Of a DNA stretch of 64,000 nt, positions 44,233 to 55,917 are shown one piece after another (within the stretch, counting starts at the first letter, position 1; each line of letters starts with the position of its first letter). The stretch spans positions 17,135,072-17,199,071 of the forward strand of contig NC_092091.1 of the NCBI RefSeq assembly GCF_045679555.1, read 5' to 3'. The notes under the pieces are model-generated. The model was given only the letters and a program-made list of their open reading frames with translations, was not told the DNA's origin and did not search any database. The stretch comes from Salvelinus alpinus (taxonomy: Eukaryota; Chordata; Actinopteri; Salmoniformes; Salmonidae). The position numbers and the translations under genes are program-made.

Positions 44233-44894
44233 AAAGTCATTTAATGACTTATTTTATTGTATATAGTGGTATACATAGTATAGTATAGAGATATTTACGT
44301 ACTCAACAAAATCTATATTGGTGTGAGACGGTCTCAAGTTGCATAACATTCATGTTTTTCATGAGTGTAAAAACTGTATAATTGGCACTTCCCTGTAAGA
44401 GGTCGAGAAAGCCTCAAGATGGCGACAAATGTGTATCTATCATCTTCTTATTCTGCCATGGCAGAAGAGGGCTTGATGAATTGTATACAGTATATTGAAT
44501 TCGGAGAGGTTATAATGTGAAATACAACATTATTGTCTGCCAAATTAATTAGCAGTATTAAAACAGTGTCATATATATTTATTTATTTCAGTTTGTATAT
44601 ATTGCAAGTTACAGTATCTTGTTAGTCTCACGCAGCCAGCAGCAACCATTTTCATGTGTGTGTTCTGCATCCGGAACCGTGAAGCCTGGCACTCGAGGCT
44701 AGTAGGATGTATAGGATATTTATGCGCCACATGTTTATGTGACCACTCTGTTTTCCTAACTTGAGTAATACTTACAACAATACTTTCAAAAGGGGACTAC
44801 ATATAGCTCAAAAGAAGACTTACACATATCATCTATTATTGCCCATTCACACTAGCAGGGAAGCCCCTCTCTTAGGGACTGAGGAGACTGAGGC

Positions 44895-44928
44895 TTACGG
44901 TGAAGCCATATGAGTGGCTTCACCGTAA
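44895..44928. repeat. Perfect 14-bp hairpin
   Basis: ttacggtgaagcca, loop tatgag, tggcttcaccgtaa. No T run follows, so it is not a terminator-like signal. Origin unknown. Confidence 0.9.
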
Positions 44929-45154
44929 TCTCAGGCACAGTAGAGTGAGAAAAGTGTCTCATCTGTATAGTTGTGCTGAGGAGATCCAGACTGCATCCAA
45001 AGTGGCACCCTAGTATTCACTATACAATGCACAACTTCTTACCAGCCCCCCCTATAAATTGTGCCTTCCTGTATTATACTTATGCAGAAATGATATTTTA
45101 TTCTACTGTGCCATTTACTTTATGTTAATTTTTGTATCTTGTATAATTTCTTAT

Positions 45155-45255
45155 TGTTACATTGTCAACAAGGAACCTGCAAGTAAGCATTTCGTTGGAC
45201 GATGTATACCATGTGAATCCCATACATACAGCTAATTAAACGTGAAACTTGAAAG
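45155..45255 (+). mobile_element. Possible LINE/SINE 3' tail fragment
   Basis: gcaagtaagcatttcgttgg and the following tail resemble the 3' ends of the L2 copies (gtaagtaagcatttcactgt at 41.1 kb). Too short for a family call. Confidence 0.4.
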
Positions 45256-45423
45256 TATTTCGTGCAACACCCCTGCCTGTTAGTAGACTCGTAATACTTT
45301 ACCTGAAGGTTACCTACATTAAGACTTCATAACACATTTATAACCCATATATACCACCCTCATATGCATTACAGGAGCCAACCAAAATATATTCTAACTT
45401 GGGGTAGTAATGCTTCATTTTAA

Positions 45424-47358
45424 GGGGTCCTTATTACAGTGTAATATAAAATTGCACTACAACAGGTATTGTAATTAATTTTAATAATATATAGTTAAAC
45501 TGTAATAAAAACATGTAACTGGTGGTAATTTCAGTCTGTAACTACAGAGGTGTAAAAATAAATATTTGTTACCATGGTTGTTACAAATGTTTAAATTTCA
45601 TAGAGCATGAAAACCATATAATGCATCCCAATGCCTACACATTTCAGCCTGCACATTTCATCCTGCACAAACCATGTGATAAGTGTTAGCCAATTGAAAA
45701 CCAACCACCTCATTGACAGCATTCTGCAATAAAGTGCTCTGGAGTCTGATGTCCAGGCCCATTGTCAAAAACGATTTTGCAACATCGCAAGACTTCCTGG
45801 AAAGCTTGCCAAAAAGACCAGGCCTGGGTTTGGGAAGTCAATGAGAGAAGTGAAAGATTGCTTCCTTAGTAAATTTTCAAAATCTAAAGGCACAACCTAG
45901 ATTCAAGCCAGTGTCTTAAGTAGTTGAACATGTTATTACTCCACTCTCATGAAACTGACAAACTGACACATTCATTTTTGTCAAAAACATATTTATATCT
46001 AAGGAGTGCATTTAACGGACTGCACATGCGCAGTTCGGCGCAAGGCGACCGTTAGACCCGATGATGTGTTTCTACATATGAGCTTAGCTAGCCAACGTCG
46101 CCATGACATCACCTGCAAGAGTGATCGAGGATCAATTTCTGCTTATCTTCATACTGTACTGTCTTTGGTATTACATGAGACATACCCAGCATGTTAACGT
46201 TAGCTAGCCAGCTAGCCACTTATGTCAACACACTATGCGTAACGTTAGTCCTTTTCAATCTAGCTAAACTTTAGCTAACTTATTAATGTTAGCAAGCACT
46301 ATTATTGCTAGCTGGATAACACAACTACTAGCTAGGTAGCAGGCCTAAACTAATAATGATGATGATAACTACTTTAGGTTAATGTAAATTGTCATAGCTA
46401 AATTCTTCTTCTGTACCACAGATTCTTCTTCTACTACTAAGGTCTCAGACTCCAGGATGGGAAAATGCTTACAACAAAGAAACAGATGAAGGAGACAGAG
46501 CTGTCAATTTCTATTGTTTCCTCTCTAATGTTAAAAAGGGAAGAAAGAAAATCCTGTTCTAAATTAGTTATCTAGACTACTACTTCACCACTACTAGAAT
46601 AGTTATTTTTATGTTATTGAGTAGGTCTATATCTTTGTTTAATCTAATTAATAAAATTATGAATCTAACAATAAAAATGATTGTAATTCTATCAGAAATG
46701 TAAGGTCTTTTTACAATAAAGTTTGCAATAATGTTGACCGAAGGATAAGCTAATCTTTTCTTTGTCAGGATTGGGTAACATAATTTGTAGGTACACAATA
46801 ATTACAAGTAAGTACACCTTAAGATATACTTAATTTTAATGAGCTAAATCCTGTGTAACACCTAGTAATTACATTGTACTGATGCAGATTTTACATGTAC
46901 TCTGTGGTGTACTTGTGTATTTATCCTCCCACTTTTGGATGACACCCATATGGTAGACCCCAGTTATTGAGGTTGACCTACATCTTATCTGTTTTTGTGA
47001 ACTCAACCAAGTTAACCCAGATGGTATACTTTTTGGGGGCAACAACATTGAGTGGACATTTTGACGGGGAGGTAATTAAAGCCTATGTAATCTCAGGACA
47101 CCCAGCGCATCTGACCACAAGAGATTACAACTTTGTGATAGTTATTACTGAATCGGTCGCAGCTGAGAAGAAGCCAAACACTAAATTGGTGAATTTAGCA
47201 GAAACTTCCCCATTTGTAACAAGCATGGTAACAATCATTTGTTGTTACACCTTACAGACTGCAATTACCACCAGTTACATGTTATTACAATGTAACTATA
47301 AGTTACTACAATTAACTACAATGTTTGACATATGTAATCACACTGTAATAAGGACCCC
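45424..47358. mobile_element. Long TIR element with TTAA target duplication, non-autonomous
   Basis: TTAA flanks both ends (45420-45423, 47359-47362). Termini ggggtccttattacagtgta and (minus strand) ggggtccttattacagtgtg are inverted. Similarity continues inward: atgtaactggtggtaatttc near 45514 and its inverse gcaattaccaccagttacat near 47262. So the TIRs are about 150-180 bp. The ~1.6 kb interior has no transposase. TTAA fits piggyBac- or Kolobok-type elements; which one is not determined. Confidence 0.75.
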
Positions 47359-47625
47359 TTAAAATTAAGTGTTATCCTTGGAGTTGTTGTTATAAGTTGA
47401 CAAGCATTTATGGAATGCTTTTTTCTATCATGGAGGCCAGGTTTAGGATTCCATTGGAAACATTTGGGATCTTTTGTGTGGTGTTGACGGCCATTTGTAT
47501 ATGTATTTATTAGGGATCCCCACATATAAAACAAAAGATAAAACAGTACATCATATAACATTATTACACCACTACATATCTACAATACAACAATGTATAA
47601 TAGAACCATATTACAACGTACATAT

Positions 47626-47842
47626 TATTATTTAACTAGGCACGTCAGTTAAGAACAAATCCTTATTTACAATGACGGCCTACCCCGGCCAAACCCGCAC
47701 GACACTGGGCTAATTGTGCGCCGCCCTATGGGACTCCCAATCACGGCAGGATGTGATTCAGCCTGGATTCGAACCAGGGACTGTAGTGACGCCTCTTGCA
47801 CTGAGATGCAGTGCCTTAGACAGTTGCGCCGCTCGGGAGCAT
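47626..47842 (-). mobile_element. tRNA-derived SINE
   Basis: On the minus strand it starts with a tRNA-like head (gagcggcgcaactgtctaag, A-box region). A B box ggttcgaatcc corresponds to plus-strand 47765-47775. It ends with a tail ttaactgacgtgcctagtta. The body cggcgcacaattagcccagt is typical of salmonid SINEs as recalled. Confidence 0.85.
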
Positions 47843-49714
47843 ATGCCTGTCCCTGTGTGTGTGTGTATCTCTTCAAAGTCTCTGCTGTTCCATAAGGTGT
47901 ATTTGATCTGTTTTTTAAATCGGCTTCTACTGCTTGCATCAGTTACCTGATCTGGAATAGAGTTCCATGTAGTTGTGGCTCTATGTAGTATTGTGCACCT
48001 CCTATAGTCTGTTCTTGACTTTGGGATTGTGAAGAGACCTCTGGTGTCATGTCTTGTGGGATATGCACATTAAAGGACAACAATGCCATTTCCCCAAGCT
48101 TCACTGTTTCCCCACTGGTGCCTACTTTATTTAAGAAATGTGATATTTCTTTCTACAGCTGAATTAAAAGCCACTTCTTTGTAATGTGTTCCTTTTGACA
48201 TTCTAGACTGTGAGTTTCTCAATGTTGAAACAAGTTTATCTTCCTGAGATTCCTTAGATAAGTATCCTTGGCAGATAAATGCATGTGTTGAATGCAGTAT
48301 TCTTAGAGATGTGACCGACCTTAGTGTACACGTCCTTATTTGTACAGTATGGGTCAGAGTTACACATACATGTATTCCCTGAGAACGGGTGGCTTTTCTC
48401 TCTCCCTCACAGCTCTTAATGAGAGATAGAGGATATTTAGTTGTAGTCTGACACACAGTCCAAAGCCCAACTATGAGATAAATTAACATTTGAACCTTAA
48501 GCCTCTGTTTCTTCCACTAGGCTTGAGTACAGTGGCTCTAAATTACTTTCTGCTAAGTAAGGATACATCGTACCGCATTGTCTCCTTCAGCCTTATGTCT
48601 GTGAAGGAAATTAATATTATGTAATATAACTCTAATGACCAGAAGGAATGTATTGAATTAAGCTGCCTACCTTTTATAAGCAAACAAAATTATATTAGGG
48701 CATTATTAATGCTCGGTGAATGTTAGTGATATGATACTCATATGTTTATTGAGGCAGAAAAGGTGACAGTTGTGCATCAGACAAAAGTTATTGTGCACGT
48801 TCCTATGCTTAGACGTTGCTGATGCCTGACATCTTACAACATCTGGATAGGTATTTTAAGTATCAGCTAACCACATATGTTAAAGCAATTTGTCAGTCAA
48901 TGACACAGTCAATGGCGTGGCACGCGACCATTGGTTGTTGCGTTGCCTCACCTTAGCTGTGGAACGCGCCCAATCCTGTGGACAGACGCAAGTAACATCT
49001 GACTCAATTACGCAATATTTTGGTTCAGTTCTGTGATTCCAAGATTAGACTGAAGTGCATCACCTAAAAAAGACTTTCAGGTAAAAAGCCCACTCCTGAT
49101 TGACCCTTAAAGTCATTTTATTTTGAAGTTTGTTAAAAAAATTATAGCATCATTGTTGACCGGACCTGTGGAGGATGGTGAAGAGAAATATTGTCCTACT
49201 CTATGTGAAAATGACTTGTGCCTTGGGCGGACTATCTTAAAAATAAATCACCATGCAACCTTTCTTTATATATTCTTCTCAGTGCTGAGACCAAATTAAC
49301 TTAGACCATATGGCTGTTAATCCATCCTCTCTGGATCCTGGCCAGGGACAGCTCTGTGGTCAGCAGGTCATTATGACATTGTCTGTGGACTCATCCCAAA
49401 CCAAACAGATTAAATAACCAGTGCTGTAGGGGGATCAACCAGTGCTGTAAGGGGATCACACAAATCATTTGAGGCCCTCACACAGAAATTAGACATAAAA
49501 ATAAACCATGGAAAATATCTGGGTACTTCGGAATGAATTATCACTTGCCCTCTGATTTGATGTTCCATTTAATGGGCACATTCTCTGACAAGCTCTCACA
49601 GCAGTGGGCTCCAGATGGTATTACAGTGTTACTGACTTGGTTAGGTTTAGGATAGTGAAGCACACCATCGAAATTACTCTTAAATCCTACTAAACCATTG
49701 TTTTTTCCCTTTAT
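47843..49714. other. Intergenic, no gene seen
   Basis: Only a 21-bp imperfect tandem pair (aaccagtgctgtaggggga) near 49417-49458. No transposon ends recognised. Confidence 0.45.
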
Positions 49715-50248
49715 ACACAGTGTACAAAACATTAGGAACACCTTCCTAATATTGAGTTGCACCCCTTTTGCCCACAGAACAGCCTCAATTCATTGGGGCA
49801 TGGACTCTACAAGGTATCAAGTGTTACACAGGGAAGCTGGCCCATGTTGACTTCAATGCATCCCACAGTTGTGTCAAGTTGGCTAGATGTCCTTTGGGTG
49901 GTGGACTATTCTTCAGACACATGGGAAACTGTTGAACGTGAAAAACCCAGCAGCATTGCAGTACTTGACACACTCAAACCGGTGCGCCTGGCACCTACTT
50001 CCATATCCCGTTCAAAGACACTTAAATCTTTTGTCTTGCCCATTCACCCTCTGAATGGCACACATACACAATCCATGTCTCAATTGTCTCAAGGTTTAAA
50101 AATCCTTCTTTAATCTGTATCTTCCCCTTCATCTACACTGATTGAAATGGATTTAACAAGAGACATCAATAAGGAATCATAGCTTTCACCTGGTCAGTCT
50201 TTGTCATGAAAAGAGCAGGTGTTCCTAATGTTTTGTACACTCAGTGTA
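49715..50248. mobile_element. Tc1-related non-autonomous element (about 530 bp)
   Basis: Left acacagtgtacaaaacatta and inverted right end (minus strand acactgagtgtacaaaacat) with TA at the borders. The interior ORFs have no transposase motifs. Confidence 0.82.
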
Positions 50249-50538
50249 TATTCAATGATGATGTCATTATGTCAAATAATACCATATGTATCACAGAAAA
50301 TTACTCCTGATGATATCACACTAATGGAAAATCTGCTGCCGATTCTGTGTCCAAATTGTGATAGATAGTTTACCCAAATTTTTCCGAAAACCTTTTCCGC
50401 CAGCCAGCAAAAACCATAAAGCCCTCTCAATCACAGATTTCTAATAGGGCTGTGATTTCATTTTAGGTGGAGATGAAAATGGGAAGGTTTGGCATTAACG
50501 TTCCAATGAGGCTATACTCACGGCCATTCTCACATCCC

Positions 50539-50620
50539 AAATGGCACCCTATTCCCTATATAGTGCAGTACTTTTGACCAGGTCAGTGTACTGTACTATA
50601 TAGGGAATAGGGTGCCATTT
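50539..50620. repeat. Palindromic MITE, 33-nt arms with a 16-nt loop
   Basis: aaatggcaccctattcccta starts the left arm and its inverse tagggaatagggtgccattt ends the right arm; one mismatch. The same family is found at 62823-62933. Confidence 0.93.
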
Positions 50621-52512
50621 GTGACTTTACAACAGATAATACACAAAGTAAGCAAAATAATGAAATAATTCCAACATTGCCTAAAATTATGAATAAGATA
50701 CTAATGAGATAGACATATATAAGCAATATAACAATTGAGATGTACAAACTATGGCATAAGGGAACGATGAGCATATAAGAGACACGCCGTAATTTCGATT
50801 AAGACATTAATGAGAGAGTAGTCGATATAACTATTTGTTCAGCAATTTTGAACAGCGCCAGAACAGCGCCAGAATGTACAGTGCCAGAATTCAGAACATG
50901 GGCCGTTCTTACAGTATTCTTCCTGTACACCAAGTCAGAACCATAGGATAAATAACAGGGGCATATAAGTAGACAATGAATACAATATTTGATGATGACG
51001 TTTCACTAAAGCAGGCTATACGCTACATGTGCACCACCAAGTCAGAACAGTAGGTTAAGTTCTGAAGGGGAGAGGGACCAAATTCTTAGGGTGAGTGAGA
51101 CACATGGGCTACTAACAGCTTACTACACAACATACACTTAGTATTACTTTCTTAGCTACTGTATACATATCTCCCTGGCATATTTCATCATTTATGCAGG
51201 AGTATACAAGACATATGTTTGGACTCACTGTTGTTGTGCTTTGCTCATTTGAACCTGGTGCGGCGGTCCTTCTTGTGGACAAACTTTGTCATCAAAGTCT
51301 GGCATTCTCTGGATTTATGGTCCTTTCAAAACAGCTGGAAACTCGGAAAAAACAAGGTTTTATCATGACGTCAGTGATCTTCAGGTTCGAGCTCTAGATA
51401 GAGGTCAGAATTCCTGTCTTGGAATTCCGAGTTGGATGATCATTTAAAAAGTATTTTCCCAGTCCGAGCTCGTTGTTTTGAATGCGACAGAAGTAATGCT
51501 GGATTGACAGCATGGCCAATGTATTCAACCTTTTCTGGCCCATGGTGTTGCTTGTGAATGTTTATCCTTTTAAGCTTGGAAAAGAGAACCTTTCAGACAG
51601 ATGTTTTAAATCCTTAAAACCAGATTTGGACCGCTCACCCTCTCCACCGAATTGCAGGCAGGGGAAGCAAAATAGTGCTTCACATGCCCTGAATGACAGG
51701 TCACCACTGTCACCGCATCATTCTTGATAGCCAAAGTCACTGGCAGAATCGGGGTGAATCTCTGGTAGGTAGAATGGTGAAAGATATCTCATTTTCGCAC
51801 TTGTATGTAATTAGCACAGACAGGACACCATAACAGGCATGATTAAAAAAAATTGAAAAACAAACGTCTTCAAAAAATCTTGCCTAGATAAATTCTGAGT
51901 TTACTGTGTGTTGGTCGTTCAAAGTTAACAATGGCATAATTCAAGTTTGCTGGCACGCCCACTCTACCTAGCGAGTGGTATCAGCATTCGCTATGAATGC
52001 CGGACTTTATGGTTCACTATGAGCAGACGAATACACAGGGAGTCAAAACTTCCCGATTGTAATAGTGAAATGAAAATGTGCTAGTTCTAGTTTACGGTTT
52101 GGATTATTGTGATGTTTATGATAAAAACGTAATGTTGTTAGTATAGTAATTGCTATATGCCTTGGCAGAGCCAAGGTGAAATTCCCCTTTAACACACATC
52201 TTACTTATTAACAATGTAAAAATAGAGGAAGGGATATTGTTCCAGACTATTGGATTTAAGAGTTAGACACAAGTAAACGGATATGAGTCCAGTAAACAGT
52301 ATAACAATATTAAATAGTGATATAGTATGGTCAAAATCATACTGGTCTCTCCGGAAGACCTTAAAAAATCCCTGTCAGTGATAATCTCTGTATCTCAAAC
52401 TGTAACACTAGAGCTCTTTTATTCCTATCCATATCCAATATTGTAAATATAATTCTTAAATCCCCACAGATTCACAAACTAGAAGTCTTTTCCTGTCATT
52501 GTGACCATTTAC
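50621..52512. other. Intergenic, possible dispersed repeat at 51335-51490
   Basis: The stretch with aaactcggaaaaaacaaggt and ttggaattccgagttggatg looks like a dispersed repeat containing self-complementary words (ccaagacaggaat inverse). cagcgccagaa is repeated near 50861. No coding sequence recognised. Confidence 0.35.
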
Positions 52513-53526
52513 TACTTTGGACGGTTCTGACTTAGAATATGTGGACATCTACAAATACCTAGGTGTCTGGTTAGACTGTAAACTCTCCTTCCAGACTTCC
52601 AATCCAAAAGTTAAATCTAGAATTGGCTTCCTATTTCGCAACAAAGCATCCTTCACTCATGCTGCCAAACATACCCTCGTAAAACTGACCCTCCTACCGA
52701 TCCTCGACTTCGGCGATGTCATTTACAAAATAGCCTCCAATACCCTACTCAATAAATTGGATGCAGTCTATCACAGTGCCATCCGTTTTGTCACCAAAGC
52801 CCCATATACTACCCACCACTGCGACCTGTACTCTCTCGTTGGCTGGCACTCGCTTCATACTCGTCGCCAAACCCACTGGCTCCAGGTCATCTACAAGACC
52901 CTGCTAGGTAAAGTCCCCCCTTATCTCAGCTCGCTGGTCACCATAGCAGCACCCACCCGTAGCACGCGCTCCAGCAGGTATATCTCTCTGGTCACCCCCA
53001 AAACCAATTATTCCTTTGGCCACCTCTCCTTCCAGTTCTCTGCTGCCAATGATTGGAACGAACTTCAAAAATCTCTGAAACTGGAAACACTTATCTCCCT
53101 CACTAGCTTTAAGCATCAGCTGTCAGAGCAGCTCACAGATTACTGCACCTGTACATAGCCCATCTATAATTTAGCCCAAACAACTACCTCTTCCCCTACT
53201 GTATTTATTTATTTTGCTCCTTTGCACCCCATTATTTCTATTTCTACTTTGCACATTCTTCCACTGCAAATCTACCATTCCAGTGTTTTACTTGCTATAT
53301 TGTATTTACTTCGCCACCATGGCCTTTTTTTGCCTTTACCTCCCTTATCTCACCTCATTTGCTCACATTGTATATAGACTTATTTTTCTACTGTATTATT
53401 GACTGTATGTTTGTTTTACTCCATGTGTAACTCTGTGTTGTTGTATGTGTCGAACTGCTTTGCTTTATCTTGGCCAGGTCGCAATTGTAAATGAGAACTT
53501 GTTCTCAACTTGCCTACCTGGTTAAA
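52513..53526 (+). mobile_element. Non-LTR retrotransposon 3' end, reverse-transcriptase C-terminus
   Basis: A 213-residue frame (52517-53158) begins DGSDLEYVDIYKYLGVWLDC and contains LPILDFGDVIYK, YHSAIRFVTKAPYTTHHCDL and WNELQKSLKLETLISLTSFK, the C-terminal part of a LINE ORF2. A 3' UTR ends gtaaatgagaacttgttctc, aacttgcctacctggttaaa. The opposite-strand copy at 58180-59800 includes the YADD region. Clade not assigned. Confidence 0.88.
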
Positions 53527-53695
53527 CGGTATCTAGTGTTGATTGTAAGGTGCAGAAAGAGCAGGTCTTACTATTCACCAGATCCTCTGATTTTATCACA
53601 CAAGAATTTCGATTCACTCATCAATGAAGCCACTTCAGGCATGGCCACATTTTCTGAATGGTTCCAGATAAACAAATTATCTTTAAATGTATCAA

Positions 53696-54785
53696 ATTGA
53701 TCAGAAATACTGTGTAGACATTGTTAATGTGGTAAATGACTATTGCAGCTGGAAATGGCTGATTTTTAATGGAATATCTACATAGGCATACAGAGGCCCA
53801 TTATCAGCAACCGTCACTCCTGTGTTCCAATGGCACGTTGTGTTAGCTAATCCAAGTTTATCATTTTAAAAGGCTAATTGATCATTAGAAAACCCTTTTG
53901 CAATTATGTTAGCGCAGCTGAAAACTGTTGTTCTGATTAAAGAAGCAATAAACTGGCCTTCTTTAGACTAGTTGAGTATCTGGAGCATCAGCATTGGTGG
54001 GTTCGATTATAGGCTTAAAATGGCCAGAAACAATTAACTTTCTTCTGAAACTCGTCAGTCTAGCCGCGTCCTCAGAGCATGCACAGACCAGCTGGCTGGT
54101 GTGTTTATGGACATATTCAATCAATCCTTATCCCAGTCTGCTGTTCCCCCATGCTTCAAGAGGGCCACCATTGTTCCTGTTCCCAAGAAAGCTAAGGTAA
54201 CTGAGCTAAATGACTATCACTCACTTCCGTCATCATGGAGTGCTTTGAGAGACTAGTCAAGGACCATATCACCTCCACCCTACCTGACACCCTAGACCCA
54301 CTCCAATTTGCTTACCGTCCCAATAGGTCCACAGACGACACAATCGCAATCACACTGCACACTGCCCTAACCTATCTGGACAAGAGGAATACCTATGTAA
54401 GAATGCTGTTCATCGACTACAGCTCAGCATTTAACACCATAGTAACCTCCAAACTCATCATTAAGCTCGAGACCCTGGGTCTCGACCCTGCCCTGTGCAA
54501 CTGGGTCCTGGACTTCCTGACGGGCCGCCCCCAGGTGGTGAGGGTAGGAAACAACATCTCCACCCCGCTGATCCTCAACACTGGGGCCCCACAAGGGTGC
54601 GTTCTCAGCCCTCTCCTATACTCCCTGTTCACCCATGACTGCGTGGCCATGCACGCCTCCAACTCAATCATCAAGTTTGCAGACGACTTTCACTTTCACT
54701 TTTTACTTCTGAACAATTTTATGTTATTGGCTTTTCTTTCAAAAACAAGGACATTTCCAAGTGACCCCAAACTATTGAATGGTAG
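53696..54785. mobile_element. Tc1-like element, same family as 5618-7213, nested in a LINE
   Basis: The left part attgatcagaaatactgtgt to about 54060 matches the sub-terminal 400 bp of the family (cccattatcagcaaccgtca, ctgaaactcgtcagtct). The right terminus at 54730-54785 reads caaaaacaaggacatttcca and cccaaactattgaatggtag. The outer left TIR is missing. The middle is replaced by L2 sequence. Confidence 0.72.
54062..54690 (+). mobile_element. L2-type LINE copy 3, fragment inside the Tc1
   Basis: Begins in the RT domain (gtcctcagagcatgcacaga) and runs through [56 protein letters not shown] and [20 protein letters not shown] to an intact FADD box. It stops there, joined to Tc1 sequence, so both ends are truncated. 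Confidence 0.87.
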
Positions 54786-55495
54786 TGTATATATATATAA
54801 GATAAACATTTAAATAAAAAAAGAGCCAGAATCTCAATTGGTGGGAATGAAATGGACCTGGTTTCATCTACTAGATTTCTCTGTGTTCTAGTTGATGAAA
54901 AGTTGTCCTGGAAAGATCGTATTCACTTTGTCTGCAGTAAGGTAGTGAAGTCTGTTGGTTTTATTAGAAAGATTAGTAGTTTCAGCCTTGCTTCCTAACA
55001 CAATACTGCAGCTTAAATGTACCTATATGTAATTTACTGCAATATTGTCTGGGGCAGTATATATGCCTCCTAAGTACACAAATTACTAATCACACAGAAG
55101 AAATTTGCAGGACTAGCCACCTCCTCTAACTACTTGGCTCCATCTGCCCCCCTGTTTAAGAAACTCAATATATTGTCTATCTACAACATTAATATACTCC
55201 ATGAACCTTCATCTACAAATACAAATACCTCCCAGACAGCCTATCTAAACCTTCAATGGATTCTTCCACGTTAATTCCCAAAACCATGCATTCAACACGA
55301 CACTGCAATAACCTTCACCCTTCCCTCTGCCGCACCTCACATTGCTCTAGCTAGCAGATACAGAGGTTCCATACACTGGAATTCCTATCTTCACATTGAC
55401 AAAACGTCATCATCACTCAATAACTTCAATTGAAGACTAGGGGTCAGCCTGATGATCCACACTACCCAGTAGTCTCCTCCATGTAGCCTAGCACT

Positions 55496-55518
55496 CACAC
55501 ACACACACACACACACAT
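55496..55518. repeat. (CA)n microsatellite
   Basis: About 11 uninterrupted CA units at the LINE 3' region. Confidence 0.95.
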
Positions 55519-55792
55519 ACATAATAAACCATGTTTTTTAAAAATTGTTTACTGTGTATATCATGTACAATGTTTAATTAGTGTGCTTGTTTAACAAATT
55601 TAACAAACTTTTTTTCGGTGCTTATATTTTAATATAGTTATGTGGTTTGGTTTCTATATAATTTTTGTGCTTCCAACCTCACCCGCAACTGTCTGTATGT
55701 TTTTTTTTATCTGTAGTGTTTTATCTTTCACTTGTTTTCTTTGGTGCAAATAAATTAAACCTAAAACATCTGTACAGATGTAAGATCTTAAT

Positions 55793-55917
55793 CAAATCAA
55801 ATCAAGTCAAATTTTATTTGTCACATACACAATGATAGCAGATGGTAATGCGAGTGTAGTGAAATGCTTGTGCTTCTAGTTCCGACCATGCAGTAATATC
55901 TAACAAGTAATTTGAGC
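55793..55917 (-). mobile_element. LINE 3'-tail fragment, same family as 7857-8632
   Basis: caaatcaaatcaagtcaaat, then gtgtagtgaaatgcttgtgc and ttctagttccgaccatgcag, parallel 7861-7960. Heavily 5'-truncated. Confidence 0.85.

Larger units (their letters stand above)
53540..55770 (+). mobile_element. Second LINE type, broken by a nested Tc1
   Basis: The left part gives SHKNFDSLINEATSGMATFS and EWFQINKLSLNVS, then stops at 53696. The continuation at about 54820 gives STRFLCVLVDEKLSWKDRIH and SKVVKSVGFIRKISSFSLAS, which fits the same ORF2 C-terminal region. The 3' end is near 55757 (tttggtgcaaataaattaaa). Frames are badly broken. Confidence 0.6.

Noticed and set aside
47763..47842. tRNA gene (good B box)
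   Set aside because: The tRNA-like head continues into a SINE body and tail; no tRNA cloverleaf 3' half is present.
52517..53158. 213-residue ORF as a host gene
   Set aside because: C-terminal part of a LINE ORF2; a second copy sits in reverse at 58-60 kb.
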